Positions 36,522 to 45,740 are shown, counted from the first letter of the stretch. The stretch: 64,000 nucleotides of DNA from Rubellicoccus peritrichatus (GCF_033100135.1 NZ_CP136920.1:1302001-1366000); one strand, 5' to 3'. Program-made: numbers and translations. The notes: generated by a model not told the origin, from the sequence alone.

Positions 36522-39128
36522 GTGTTGAAACCTTTCATTAGAGTTCTTTTTGGTATTTGGGGCTTAGCGCAGTTAGGCGGCGCTATGTCATATGCTCATG
36601 CCCAGACATCTGAGGTTCCTTTAACGGGAGATGCCTCCATGACGGCTGATTGGCCGGAATGGCGTTGGACGATTCTAGCCGGTGATGATGCCCTAAAGTC
36701 CGGTTTGCCAGGAATGGCAGAGGATCTTTATCGCTCAGTGCTTCAGTTGGAGCTTCCACCTGAGGCAGCGCGTTCGGTAAAGCTAAAGTTGGTGTCAGCT
36801 CTGATTGCCGAGCGCGGTTTTAATGAGGCTGAGTCTCTTCTGGACGAAATCAGCTCTCCGGAGCGGGCCGACTATCGATTGCGACGTGCGATTGTCGCAT
36901 TCAATACGGATCGTTTGGAGGATGCCAGGAAGGCTCTTTCCGGTGTTGATCCAAAGACATTATCACGGAGCGAGCGTCCCTGGTATTACCTGATTCTCGG
37001 CTTGCTGGATAAAGTCGATGCATTGAATGAAAGTTCTGCCAGATGGATTGAGCAGGCAATGGAGACGAGTGTGTCTCCGGCCCAGCTTGCGCAGTTTGAA
37101 ACGCTTTTACTCACAACCCGTGTTGCTGAATCCAACAATGATTCTGACTTTGTTGATTTACTGCGCCGTAAGGCTGAGGAAAATCGAGGCACGCGTCCCG
37201 GGTTTGGCTATGCACGTGAGTACGCGGTTGCCCTGGATCGTAGTAATCAGAAGTCCGCTGCCATTGATATTCTGGAAGACCAACTGACGCTGATTGCACC
37301 AGATGAGCCTGATGAAAAAGCCCAGACACTTTTGCTGATTGGATTGATTTCCGGCAGGGATGCACGTCGTGGCCAGCTTGCCTTTGAAGAAATCTTACGT
37401 GAAGGGAATGAACCAGGCATACAACGAGTCGCCTTATATTTAATCGCTGATGTCGATCGCAATGAAGAGCAGGAAGCGCTTTTCAGAGAGTTCCTTGATG
37501 GCTTGATTGAAGATCCCAACAATTCGATCCGGGACGAGATTCTTGTTTTGCGTTCACGACTCAGATTGGCTGTGGACGATAAGGATGGTGCGACTGCCGA
37601 TGCCGAACGCTTGTTGGCTGAGTTTCCTGCTTCCCACTTTAGTGATCAAGCACGCTGGACTCTGGCTTACATGGCCTGGCAGGAAGAGCGCTATCGAACA
37701 GCAGCTGATTACTTGCAGCAGATTCGGGAGAAAGCTCCTTCTGGCTATGAAAGCCTTTTTCTGGGTCAACTGGTTGGTGATTGTTACTTTCTGAATGGAG
37801 ACTATGCGACTGCAGCAGAAATTTATGAAGGGGTGCTTCAAAATGCCAGTGATAACAATCCGCATCCCAGTGTCGCCTATCAGAGTGTCATGGCGTATAT
37901 TCGTATTGGCGAGCTTGAGCAGGCGGCAGAAACTTTGGATCGGCTCGCTCTGGAGAACCAAATTGATTCGGATCGCCTTTGGCGTGCAGAGTGGAATCTG
38001 GTCGAGGCTTTGCGTCAGGCAGATAAAACCATCGAGGCTTTTACGCGCTTGTCTTTGAAGTTACGTGAAACGCCGCTTAATTCACTTAAGCCCGAACTGA
38101 GACTCCGGCTCATGTGGCTGGCTGCTTTTCTGTCCTACGATGCCGGTGAATACGCATCCGTGCCGACCACCGTTAATGAGGCACTTGATATTATTGAAGT
38201 CGGTGAAGGCGCATCCTTGCCCGAGTCGGAAAAACGCATGCTTGCCTCAAGTCTGATCTTACTGGAGGGGCAGGCACAGCTTCGCTCCGGAGACGGGGCG
38301 GCTGGAATTACCACACTGGAAAAGGTAAGGGAACAATATCCAAACACGGACTCCGCTGTGCTTTCTTACCTGGTTGAGGCACGTTACCTGGCGGCAGAAT
38401 ATCGTTTGGCTGAGGCGCAACGTCGCTTACGCGAAATGGCTGATCGCTATCAGGAAAACAAACAAGCACCTGTTGCATTGCTTGAAGCTGCCATGATGGC
38501 AGAGAAGCAAGGGCAGACTCGGAATTTTGAAGAAGCCAGGGATATTCTCAAAGTCCTGCTGGAACGCTACCCCGACGACCCTATGGTTTTTCATGCAAAA
38601 TTGCAGTTGGGTAATCTTGCCCGGAAACTCAACCAGTTTGGGGCTGCACAGTTACTTTACGAAAATATACTCCAGGATTACGCTGGCAGTGGAAAACTCT
38701 ATCCTCTTTACCTTGCCCAGCTGTATCGTGCAGACAGCCTTTTAGCGCAATCAGGTGGTGACGTTGCCCGGCTTGATACCGCCGCCGAGGGCCTCGACCA
38801 GGTGCTTGATGACCCGGATGCTCCGCTCGATGCCCGTATTGAGGCAGGTTATAAACAAGCGCTTATTTCTGTTCGCCAGGGCAATCTCAGTCGTGCTCGT
38901 GAGACCATTTGGCTGATGGTGACGCGTTATCTAAAAGACCCTCAAGTTGAAGAACTTTTTGGACCGCGTGAGCGATATTGGATGTCTCGCTCGTTGTTGG
39001 AGCTGGGTCGAATTCTTGAGGAATCGGGTGAAGTGAGAGAGTCAAAGGAAGTTTATAAGCTGATCGTCATTTATGATTTGCCCGGAAAAGCGCTTGCGCA
39101 GGCGAAACTTCAGCCGGCACCAACCTGA
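36522..39128 (+). CDS. Large periplasmic TPR protein heading an ExbB/ExbD operon
   Basis: An 868-residue protein with a signal peptide (FIRVLFGIWGLAQLGGAMSYAHAQ, cleavage after AHA) and a body made almost wholly of helical tetratricopeptide-like repeats. Recognisable ones are DDALKSGLPGMAEDLYRSVL, NGDYATAAEIYEGVL and KLNQFGAAQLLYENIL. TPR proteins upstream of TonB/Tol energy modules are common in Bacteroidota and Verrucomicrobiota and probably scaffold envelope complexes. It starts at GTG 36522; no ATG precedes the signal peptide. The ExbB-like gene follows after 53 bases on the same strand. Confidence 0.82.
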   Translation: MLKPFIRVLFGIWGLAQLGGAMSYAHAQTSEVPLTGDASMTADWPEWRWTILAGDDALKSGLPGMAEDLYRSVLQLELPPEAARSVKLKLVSALIAERGFNEAESLLDEISSPERADYRLRRAIVAFNTDRLEDARKALSGVDPKTLSRSERPWYYLILGLLDKVDALNESSARWIEQAMETSVSPAQLAQFETLLLTTRVAESNNDSDFVDLLRRKAEENRGTRPGFGYAREYAVALDRSNQKSAAIDILEDQLTLIAPDEPDEKAQTLLLIGLISGRDARRGQLAFEEILREGNEPGIQRVALYLIADVDRNEEQEALFREFLDGLIEDPNNSIRDEILVLRSRLRLAVDDKDGATADAERLLAEFPASHFSDQARWTLAYMAWQEERYRTAADYLQQIREKAPSGYESLFLGQLVGDCYFLNGDYATAAEIYEGVLQNASDNNPHPSVAYQSVMAYIRIGELEQAAETLDRLALENQIDSDRLWRAEWNLVEALRQADKTIEAFTRLSLKLRETPLNSLKPELRLRLMWLAAFLSYDAGEYASVPTTVNEALDIIEVGEGASLPESEKRMLASSLILLEGQAQLRSGDGAAGITTLEKVREQYPNTDSAVLSYLVEARYLAAEYRLAEAQRRLREMADRYQENKQAPVALLEAAMMAEKQGQTRNFEEARDILKVLLERYPDDPMVFHAKLQLGNLARKLNQFGAAQLLYENILQDYAGSGKLYPLYLAQLYRADSLLAQSGGDVARLDTAAEGLDQVLDDPDAPLDARIEAGYKQALISVRQGNLSRARETIWLMVTRYLKDPQVEELFGPRERYWMSRSLLELGRILEESGEVRESKEVYKLIVIYDLPGKALAQAKLQPAPT

Positions 39129-39181
39129 AAATACACTCGCTTGCAATTTTGGCCTCATCGCGCTACCTAGATATTATTTAA

Positions 39182-39877
39182 ATGGATTTTTGGAGTTTTT
39201 CGCTGCTGGAAAAAGGTGGACCACTGATGTGGGCCCTGCTTGCGCTTAGCATAATTGGTTTCATTTTCTTCATTGAGCGGACACTGTATCTTCATAAAGG
39301 CCAGATCCGGTCCAATGCATTCATTGAAGGGATTAAAAACCTTCTCAGGAAGCGTCGTGTTCTAGAGGCAATTACAGTTTGCGAAGAAACACCTGGTCCT
39401 ATTCCCAAGGTGGTCGTTGCCGCATTAAGAAATTATGACCGACCTGAAGCCGAGATGCGGGGTGCTATGCGGGAAACGGCATTGGTCGAAATTCCTGTAC
39501 TTGAACGCAGAATTGGTTCGATTGCCGCGATTGCTAAAATTTCGCCAATCATCGGGCTACTGGGGACCGTTGTTGCGATGCTGACCGCTTTTCTAAGAAT
39601 GGAGGAAGCTGGTTCGTATGCAGATGCCAGCCTTTTTTCCGGTCAGGTTGCCCAGGCGTTGATTACAACTGCGTCAGGTCTAGCAATATCAGGGATGGCT
39701 TACCTGGCTCATCATTTTCTTTCGGGTCGGGTGCGTGCGCTCGTGCACGACATGGAATGGGTTAGCAACGATATCATGCAATTCCTACTCCGTGATTTAC
39801 CTGAAATATCTGCTGAAGACGATGATACGCTCCATGTTCTTGAAAAAGACTCCGAAGAAGAATCTCTAGCCCAATAA
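39182..39877 (+). CDS. MotA/TolQ/ExbB proton channel family protein
   Basis: A 231-residue inner-membrane protein with three transmembrane helices. The first is PLMWALLALSIIGFIFFIERTL; helices 2 and 3 carry the family core IAAIAKISPIIGLLGTVVAMLTAF and ALITTASGLAISGMAYLAHHF with the conserved small and threonine residues lining the proton path. It forms the channel with the ExbD-like protein encoded 500 bases downstream, energising the TonB-like protein at the end of the operon. Confidence 0.93.
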   Translation: MDFWSFSLLEKGGPLMWALLALSIIGFIFFIERTLYLHKGQIRSNAFIEGIKNLLRKRRVLEAITVCEETPGPIPKVVVAALRNYDRPEAEMRGAMRETALVEIPVLERRIGSIAAIAKISPIIGLLGTVVAMLTAFLRMEEAGSYADASLFSGQVAQALITTASGLAISGMAYLAHHFLSGRVRALVHDMEWVSNDIMQFLLRDLPEISAEDDDTLHVLEKDSEEESLAQ

Positions 39878-39882
39878 TAGTC

Positions 39883-40395
39883 ATGCGCTCACTTATATTT
39901 CTTTCTATTTTTGCGATTGCGACAACAGCATTCGCATCACCACGTAAGCAGCGTGTTTTTAATGAGAACCCCAAGTATGAGCCCACCTATGACCTGTCGC
40001 TTTCTCAAGACGAGACTTCGCAAAAGCTGAGCGAAGAAGCTGCGATTATTCAGGAGGAATCACGTGAGGGACCTAGATTGACTGAGCGTCGTCAGGGTGA
40101 GACTTTCTTGCAGTATCGTGAGCGTTTAGAGCAGGCTCGTGAGCGTCTTGAAATTCATGAGGAGCGTGACGAAGACCTTAAGAAAAGCCAACGCGAAGCT
40201 ATCCTGCAGGCTCAGTATGAGTTAAGGCGTGAAACCTTCGGAGGTTCTCATAGTGCCTATGGGCATGGTGCCGGGCCGTCTGGTGGGCAGTACCAGCAGC
40301 CTTTGAATCTAGTCACACTCTGGGATTATCTCTTTAGCCCGGAAGAAGAGGCTGCCGAGGCTCCGTCAGAGACAGAAGAGAAATCCGATTCGTAA
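39883..40395 (+). CDS. Exported charged coiled-coil protein between exbB and exbD
   Basis: A 170-residue protein with a signal peptide (SLIFLSIFAIATTAFA, cleavage about residue 19). The mature part is highly charged and helical (ETFLQYRERLEQARERLEIHEERDEDLKKSQREAI), probably a coiled coil, ending in a Gly/Gln-rich and acidic tail. No family recognised. It lies five bases after the ExbB-like gene and its stop overlaps the ExbD-like start (TAATG), so it is produced with the channel subunits and is a candidate accessory subunit of this complex. Confidence 0.75.
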   Translation: MRSLIFLSIFAIATTAFASPRKQRVFNENPKYEPTYDLSLSQDETSQKLSEEAAIIQEESREGPRLTERRQGETFLQYRERLEQARERLEIHEERDEDLKKSQREAILQAQYELRRETFGGSHSAYGHGAGPSGGQYQQPLNLVTLWDYLFSPEEEAAEAPSETEEKSDS

Positions 40396-40892
40396 TGGAG
40401 CAAACCGTTTCCTCAGGATTAAGGCCATTGGGGCTGCAACAGGCGTTGAGTGTTCCAGAGCGTCGAATCGACTTTGTACCGCTATTCGACGTGCTGCTTC
40501 TGGGGTTCATGTTCTTTATGCTGGGGTCACGTTTTGTTTTTGCTCCCGGTATCTCCATTGAGCTTCCTCAGTCTGCTCAGCAGACGCTTGGTGGTATTCC
40601 GACTCTCGATGTTTTGACGGTTAAAAATGATAATTTCCTCATTTTTCAAGGGACGAAATACAGCCTCGATGGGCTTGAGCTATTTCTTGCATCTGACTTG
40701 TGGGAACAACCGCCAGCCGATTCTTACCTCTTGTTGAAGGCGGACCAGTCCGTTGACTTACAGACTTTTGTTAGCATTTCCCAGATGGCAAAAACAGCTG
40801 GTTATGCTGGTGTTCAATTGGCTGTGAAAGATCCTGGTGAAGAATCCCGTTCAGGCCTTGATGAAACGTCGAGCAACTTACTATTTCCATGA
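40395..40892 (+). CDS. ExbD/TolR-like biopolymer transport protein
   Basis: A 165-residue single-pass inner-membrane protein. The N-terminal helix is DFVPLFDVLLLGFMFFMLGSRFVF; its Asp in PLFDVLLL matches the proton-carrying Asp of ExbD/TolR. A small periplasmic alpha/beta domain follows (ADQSVDLQTFVSISQMAKTAGYAGVQLAVK). It begins at the ATG sharing one base with the preceding stop and overlaps the next gene by ATGA (40889-40892). It works with the MotA/TolQ/ExbB-like subunit. Confidence 0.88.
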   Translation: MEQTVSSGLRPLGLQQALSVPERRIDFVPLFDVLLLGFMFFMLGSRFVFAPGISIELPQSAQQTLGGIPTLDVLTVKNDNFLIFQGTKYSLDGLELFLASDLWEQPPADSYLLLKADQSVDLQTFVSISQMAKTAGYAGVQLAVKDPGEESRSGLDETSSNLLFP

Positions 40893-41638
40893 CCGAAATG
40901 GCGGCAAAGGCGAGTCCATTGTTTTCGCTCGGGAATGCGGCGGGTGGCTTGATTGTTTTGGGTGTAGGAATCCATTTGGCAGGCTTCCTGATTTTTCGTG
41001 TCGTGGCTGAACCAACCCATGAGCCCATATTGCAAGAGCCATTTGTAAAACTTTTGCCTCGAACTGTGGAGGCTTCGGGTGCCCTTAACGAATCAGCTTT
41101 GTTGTCGGATTCTGAACCGTTGTTTTTACCAACAAAGTGGAACGCATCTGCCAGCCCTGTGCAAACCAGCACGACTGCGAACCAGGCGAGTCCCTTTGAC
41201 GCCTTTGCAGCTGAAATTCAGATGGGAACGGATGAATCAGGAACGATGTTTGACACCAAAGTACTCATTCCGCAGAGCCCGCTTGAAGGCCTGGAGCTCA
41301 ATCCAGGCTCTGTTTTCTCCTCTTTTGGCCAGGATGTGTCACTTGATGTTGGAGGTAGGATTCCGGGGATCAAGGTGGATGTGCATGATTACACCACTGG
41401 AGAAATTCAGATTTCAGAGACCCTTGATTCCAGTGGCTTAACCATAGAGCTGCCCGAAGAGTGGCGTTTTGTTGAGTTCCGAGTCGCTGTTGATTCTCTT
41501 GGCCATGTGGGTAGGCCAGTCCTTGTTGATGGAACCGGTGATGAGTCGGTTGACCGTGCCTTGAGCGACTATTTGCATTCCGCAAATGCTGTTTCTAAAC
41601 TGCCGCCAGGTTACTATCGTATTGTTCTCGGCCCGTAA
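40889..41638 (+). CDS. TonB-like energy transducer protein
   Basis: A 249-residue protein with an N-terminal transmembrane helix (AGGLIVLGVGIHLAGFLIF), a long proline/serine/threonine-rich periplasmic linker and a C-terminal TonB-like domain: EEWRFVEFRVAVDSLGHVGRPVLVDGTGDESVDRALSDYLHSA then LPPGYYRIVL. That is the beta-alpha-beta pattern of TonB C-terminal domains, although the assignment rests on pattern. Position at the end of an ExbB/ExbD operon with ATGA coupling strongly supports the role. The linker lacks the Pro-Glu/Pro-Lys repeats of classical TonB. Confidence 0.7.
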   Translation: MTEMAAKASPLFSLGNAAGGLIVLGVGIHLAGFLIFRVVAEPTHEPILQEPFVKLLPRTVEASGALNESALLSDSEPLFLPTKWNASASPVQTSTTANQASPFDAFAAEIQMGTDESGTMFDTKVLIPQSPLEGLELNPGSVFSSFGQDVSLDVGGRIPGIKVDVHDYTTGEIQISETLDSSGLTIELPEEWRFVEFRVAVDSLGHVGRPVLVDGTGDESVDRALSDYLHSANAVSKLPPGYYRIVLGP

Positions 41639-41650
41639 GCGGTAAGGCTC

Positions 41651-42550
41651 CTAGCTTTTCAGAATGTCTTTGGCCTTGTCCAGAGTCTCTTTTTCTTCAT
41701 TTGTCAGAGCCCCAAATCCCTGAGAGTTTATCTTGTCGAGGATGCGATCGACTTCTCTCCGTAAATCAGCCCGTGATGTCATATTGATTTTGAAGCGCCG
41801 TGATGGGGTTGCGGTCTTGGGCTTACGTTTCATCCAATCCGGTGCCTCAATCTTAACCTTGTTGCTTTTCTTTCGACTTGGTCGAGGTGCCGCATTCAGG
41901 ACAAATCTGTAGTAAAGGTACCCTGCAAGCATACCGCCAAGATGGGCGGAATAACTTACATTTGAATCACCAATAGGAGTTCTCTGGAAAACTGCAGGAA
42001 GCTCGATAAACAGAAAGCCCAGTCCATCCATGCCCAGCGCAATCCATGCGATCCATTTGGGGCGAAGGCTAACGGGTATGACAAAGAAGAGCAGCAGTGT
42101 GATCGGGCGATCGGGCTGCATGGAACAATAAAGAATTAACAGGCCAAGGGCTCCAGCGGACGCACCAACCACCGTTCCACCGTTCAAATGGACGATTAGG
42201 TAGACCAATCCTCCTACAACGACTGAGAGCAGATAGGCATGCAGGATGCGCTTTTGGCTCATCATGGGCTCCAGCATGCGCCCTACGAAAAAGATGATCA
42301 GTAGATTGAAGATTAAATGAAAGATCCCACCGTGCAGGAGCGCATAGGTGACCAGTGTCCAGATTTTAGCAGAAACGATTTGTTCAATGCCGAGGGCGAA
42401 CCAGTTTGTTATCAACGTGGCCTGCCCACCCCAGACTGAGACGAATTGCTGGATAATGAAGGCCGCGAAGGTCACTCCGATGATCCAGTAAACCCACGGG
42501 ACGATTTTTTCGCCCGAGACGTTTCGCATATATGGACGGTCGTAAAGCAT
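41651..42550 (-). CDS. Rhomboid family intramembrane serine protease
   Basis: A roughly 299-residue protein with six hydrophobic helices. Diagnostic rhomboid features are the FHLIFNLLIIFFVGRMLEP helix after the first loop (HGGIFHLIFN), the catalytic serine in VVGASAGALGLL and the catalytic histidine in SYSAHLGGMLAGY. It cleaves membrane proteins inside the bilayer. A basic cytoplasmic tail with a short helical C-terminal motif (FGALTNEEKETLDKAKDIL) follows, often seen in Verrucomicrobiota and Bacteroidota rhomboids. The ATG at 42550 (MLYDRPYMRN) is the most natural start; ATG 42571 and TTG 42592 are upstream alternatives. It converges with the TonB-like operon. Confidence 0.9.
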   Translation of the reverse strand: MLYDRPYMRNVSGEKIVPWVYWIIGVTFAAFIIQQFVSVWGGQATLITNWFALGIEQIVSAKIWTLVTYALLHGGIFHLIFNLLIIFFVGRMLEPMMSQKRILHAYLLSVVVGGLVYLIVHLNGGTVVGASAGALGLLILYCSMQPDRPITLLLFFVIPVSLRPKWIAWIALGMDGLGFLFIELPAVFQRTPIGDSNVSYSAHLGGMLAGYLYYRFVLNAAPRPSRKKSNKVKIEAPDWMKRKPKTATPSRRFKINMTSRADLRREVDRILDKINSQGFGALTNEEKETLDKAKDILKS

Positions 42551-42722
42551 CTTGATTCGTTTCGGCACCATAGTTACATGCCAAAACGCCAACCATAAGG
42601 CTCAAAGTGAATCTGACAAGGCCATTGCCGCATAACTGGCTTCGGATTTTCGATTCATTAATCACTCCAGAGATTACGAAAGCCGCTTGACTATTCCTCT
42701 TTGTCAAAAATAGTTCAATCAT

Positions 42723-42956
42723 ATGGCTGAAATAGATGACAAGTGGCCCGAGAATGTGGTAGGCAAGTTTTACGTCGATGAACAATGCATTGATTGTGAC
42801 CTGTGCCGTGAGACAGCTCCTGACTTTTTTAGCCGGAGTGATGATGGGGGTTACTCGTTCGTCCACAAGCAACCTGTGGAGCAGGAAGACATTGATATGT
42901 GCATGGAAGCCTTGGAAGGTTGCCCTGTAGAGGCAATCGGAGATGATGGTGATTAA
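42723..42956 (+). CDS. Small ferredoxin with one [4Fe-4S] cluster
   Basis: A 77-residue acidic ferredoxin. The cluster ligands are CIDCDLC (C-x2-C-x2-C, about residues 22-28) and the Cys-Pro of EGCPVEAIGD near the C-terminus, the pattern of single-cluster ferredoxins (Fer4_13/15 type) with the second-cluster cysteines lost. It carries low-potential electrons; the partner is unknown, as neighbouring genes encode no obvious redox enzyme. It is divergent from the rhomboid gene. Confidence 0.92.
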   Translation: MAEIDDKWPENVVGKFYVDEQCIDCDLCRETAPDFFSRSDDGGYSFVHKQPVEQEDIDMCMEALEGCPVEAIGDDGD

Positions 42957-43052
42957 TCATCTGCTTGATTGTTTCCTAGACTAGGCCTATATTCAGGGTT
43001 TCTGTATTTTACACACAGTTGGATCCTCCAGCTTTGTGACACTACTATTTTT

Positions 43053-43223
43053 ATGCCAGGATCCAGAAGAAAGAAGGGGTCTCGGAAGTTTGTTGTTGAG
43101 AAGACAAACATTCGCCGAATCCGCAAATTCAAGAAGCGAAAGAATTTCGCTCCTTACCTCTTTCTTGTGGGAGTGATCATCCTGGGGGTTTTCATGGCGA
43201 TTTATGTCTCACGGAACCGATGA
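43053..43223 (+). CDS. Small basic membrane protein
   Basis: A 56-residue protein from ATG 43053: a very basic N-terminus (SRRKKGSRKFVVEKTNIRRIRKFKKRK) followed by one transmembrane helix (YLFLVGVIILGVFMAIYV) and a short basic end. No Shine-Dalgarno is seen before the ATG, and the upstream extension of the frame to 42969 looks non-coding. No family recognised. The composition argues for a real protein. Confidence 0.5.
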   Translation: MPGSRRKKGSRKFVVEKTNIRRIRKFKKRKNFAPYLFLVGVIILGVFMAIYVSRNR

Positions 43224-43251
43224 TGGGCTAACTTGCCAACAATTTGCCTTT

Positions 43252-44082
43252 TCAAAGCAAATCCAGCAGTTTCATTCGCCCGACGATTAGGATGACACTT
43301 GCGATAAAGCCAAGTATCAGGGCGCAGATATAGAGGCCGAAGAAAGCTTTCTCGCTGAAGCGCTTGTAGCCAATCTGTCCTGCCCATCCTCCAATCGCGA
43401 CTAATGGCAGGAGGATAATCGACGTTCCAAAGTTGCCGAAATGCAGGATGCCAAGCAGGATGAACGGAACCAGCTTGGCAATGTTCTGCGCTAAAAGGTA
43501 TAGGACCTGGGCCGCGACGAAGCGCTCTTTGGGGATGTGGAAGCGAAGGAAAAAGACTGTAAGTAATGGACTGCCTGAGTTGGCCACGGTTTGGCTGATT
43601 CCCACCGCTGACCCAATTGAGAAACTTTCCCACCAGTGAGGAGTTCGATTCGGTCCGCCTTTGGCAATCTTATCGCGGAGTGAAATCAGAAGGACATACA
43701 ACAGGGTGAGTCCACCAACGACGATCTCTACGCGATGATCAATTGATTCGAGATTTCCGGCAGCCATGATTCCCCAAAGGATAAGCCCACCAATGGTGGT
43801 TCCGAATATTGCTGAATAGAGTAGCGGGTTCAGGATAGGCCATTCGATTTCCTTGCGATGCTGCCAGGCACTCATCAGTCCGGAAAAAATCATGATGGGA
43901 GCGAGTACAGCGAGACCATTTCTGCCTCCGAGTCCCAGTAGAATGAGTGGAGACACCACAAAGCCGCCACCGCCGAAAGCACTTCGGGTGAATCCCATTA
44001 AAAATGCCGCAAAGCAGGTCACCGGCAAACAGAACCAGACAACAGGCTGGGAAAGCAGTGGTTGTAGCACGTCTTGAAGCAT
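43252..44082 (-). CDS. Sulfite exporter TauE/SafE family protein
   Basis: A 276-residue membrane protein with 7-8 hydrophobic helices in two inverted halves. The conserved first-half segment FLMGFTRSAFGGGGFVVSPLILLGLG is the TauE/SafE (DUF81) hallmark, repeated in weaker form in the second half (SIGSAVGISQTVANSGSPLLTVFFL). Family members are proposed to export sulfite, sulfoacetate or related organosulfur compounds. The substrate is unknown and no sulfur-metabolism gene adjoins. Confidence 0.85.
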   Translation of the reverse strand: MLQDVLQPLLSQPVVWFCLPVTCFAAFLMGFTRSAFGGGGFVVSPLILLGLGGRNGLAVLAPIMIFSGLMSAWQHRKEIEWPILNPLLYSAIFGTTIGGLILWGIMAAGNLESIDHRVEIVVGGLTLLYVLLISLRDKIAKGGPNRTPHWWESFSIGSAVGISQTVANSGSPLLTVFFLRFHIPKERFVAAQVLYLLAQNIAKLVPFILLGILHFGNFGTSIILLPLVAIGGWAGQIGYKRFSEKAFFGLYICALILGFIASVILIVGRMKLLDLL

Positions 44083-44160
44083 TACATGACAGTAATTAGA
44101 TACGTGGTCTGCTGTCGACGTTCGAATGGTCCTGATCTATTTGAACCCGGAAGTTGCATT

Positions 44161-44225
44161 AGGCGTCCAGCGTCCTCGCTGGACGCAGCGTTGCTTGCAG
44201 ATAATAATGTCCGGCGAGGACGCCT
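44161..44225. repeat. Perfect hairpin plus complementary arm
   Basis: A perfect 10-base stem GCGTCCAGCG (44163-44172) / CGCTGGACGC (44177-44186) with loop TCCT is followed by GTCCGGCGAGGACGCCT (about 44209-44225), which is complementary to the start of the first arm (AGGCGTCC...CTCGCTGGAC). Two alternative foldings are therefore possible. It lies between the ends and starts of leftward genes and looks like a REP/BIME-type intergenic element, possibly affecting mRNA ends. Confidence 0.6.
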
Positions 44226-44233
44226 TCTCATTC

Positions 44234-45535
44234 TTACACCAGAAATATGCCAGCGATGGCTCCAGTCATGAGGCAGGCAACCGTTCCGCCAATTAATGAG
44301 CGCAAGGCTAGCTTTGCAAGAGTTGGGCGTTGATCAGGGGCAATGGTTCCGATGCCTCCAATCTGAATTCCCATACTTGCAAAGTTGGCAAAACCACAGA
44401 GGGCATAGGTGACAATGACAATGCTGTTGGCGTTGGTTATTTCCTTGGTTTGAATCATCTCGCCAAGACTTGCGTAGGCGATGAATTCGTTGAGGACGGT
44501 TTTTTCGCCAAGCAATTGCCCAACCAGGAGTAGATTCTGATTATCGATTCCGATCAACCAGGCAACCGGTGCGAAAAGCATGGCGAATACAAACTGTAGT
44601 GTGAAGCCTTTGAATTCTCCGGCTGTCAGATCAGTGACCCAGGCATTGAGGCCAAACCATTCTCCGATCCACTCTTCTGTAACGTAATTGCCCATGGAAA
44701 TCAGCGCAGTAAAAACCAGGAGAACAGCCCCGACATTGAATGCGAGTTTGAGACCCTGAGTGGTGCCTTCAGTTGCTGCTTCAAAGATGTTGGTGCTTAT
44801 GGTCTCTTTGTTGATTCGCATTTCATCGCGTGCCGCCTCGGTTTGCGGAATGAGGATCTTTGCGATTAAGACAGCAGCCGGAGCGGATAGCAAAGATGCA
44901 GTCAACAGGTGTTTTCCGAAGATTTCCCGCTGCTCAATGCTGTCTCCGCCGAGCATTGCGATGTAGGCGACAAGCACACCGCCGGCAATAGTCGCCATGC
45001 CGCCAGTCATAAGGCACATGATCTCGGACCGCGTCATGCCGGAAATATAAGGACGAACAATGAGCGGGGCTTCCGTCTGACCCACGAAAATATTGGCCGC
45101 GCTGGCCAGACTTTCAGCTCCGGACAAACGCATGGTTCGCTTCATAATCCAGGCAATGCCATAAACGATAATCTGGAGCAAACCAATGTGATAGAGCATG
45201 GCGGAGAGCGCCGAGAAAAAGATAATCGATGGCAGGACTTGGAAGGCAATCACCGCTCCAAAAGAGTTATCGACCAGATTGGGGCCAAAAACGAATTGGG
45301 CTCCATCATGTGAAAAGGCCAGGACTTTGACGAAAAACTTGGACACCAAACCAATGGCCGAACTCACAAAAGGTACTTTCAAGATGAGTGCGGCCAGGAT
45401 GAATTGCATGACAACCCCGGTAATAACCAAACGCCAGTCGACGGCCTTCCGCTTTTCGCTCAGCAGCCAGCAAAAGCCAATCAGGACAGTGATTCCAAAA
45501 AGGCCACGGGTAATTTCAAGCAGTAGGGTCCCCAT
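44234..45535 (-). CDS. NupC-type concentrative nucleoside transporter
   Basis: A roughly 433-residue CNT family permease. It shows an N-terminal bundle of three helices, then the Gate and core motifs: VLPSIIFFSALSAMLYHIG, the family signature GQTEAPLIVRPYISGMTRSEIMCLMTGG (Gln-Thr-Glu nucleoside-binding motif), and in the second half LLVGQLLGEKTVLNEFIAY and the C-terminal YALCGFANFASMGIQIGGIG. It imports nucleosides with H+ or Na+. ATG 45535 is taken as the start; TTG 45565 lies upstream and would add ten residues. The gene is monocistronic in appearance. Confidence 0.92.
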   Translation of the reverse strand: MGTLLLEITRGLFGITVLIGFCWLLSEKRKAVDWRLVITGVVMQFILAALILKVPFVSSAIGLVSKFFVKVLAFSHDGAQFVFGPNLVDNSFGAVIAFQVLPSIIFFSALSAMLYHIGLLQIIVYGIAWIMKRTMRLSGAESLASAANIFVGQTEAPLIVRPYISGMTRSEIMCLMTGGMATIAGGVLVAYIAMLGGDSIEQREIFGKHLLTASLLSAPAAVLIAKILIPQTEAARDEMRINKETISTNIFEAATEGTTQGLKLAFNVGAVLLVFTALISMGNYVTEEWIGEWFGLNAWVTDLTAGEFKGFTLQFVFAMLFAPVAWLIGIDNQNLLLVGQLLGEKTVLNEFIAYASLGEMIQTKEITNANSIVIVTYALCGFANFASMGIQIGGIGTIAPDQRPTLAKLALRSLIGGTVACLMTGAIAGIFLV

Positions 45536-45740
45536 TTGGGCGGGATCATGCAAGACTCGCGCCAACCCGCAAGCTCCGAGGGCGAAATATCAATAAAGGA
45601 CCGTAGGGCAGTGTAAAAGAGACTTGCGTAGCTCTTGTCCGGGTATGAGTGACTTCAGTCTGTGCATCGGATAGAGTGATCTGTGCGTCGGAAAGCTCTA
45701 TTTGGGATGCTTATTTAATCTTCAGCTATAAGACAGCTTC

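Noticed and set aside
42969-43052. Upstream extension of the small basic membrane protein
   Set aside because: The added residues look like translated spacer and precede the ATG at 43053, from which a plausible basic-TM protein starts.
45655-45705. Direct repeat CTGTGCATCGGA / CTGTGCGTCGGA
   Set aside because: Only two short imperfect copies about 20 bases apart in a spacer; not enough for an iteron or CRISPR array.
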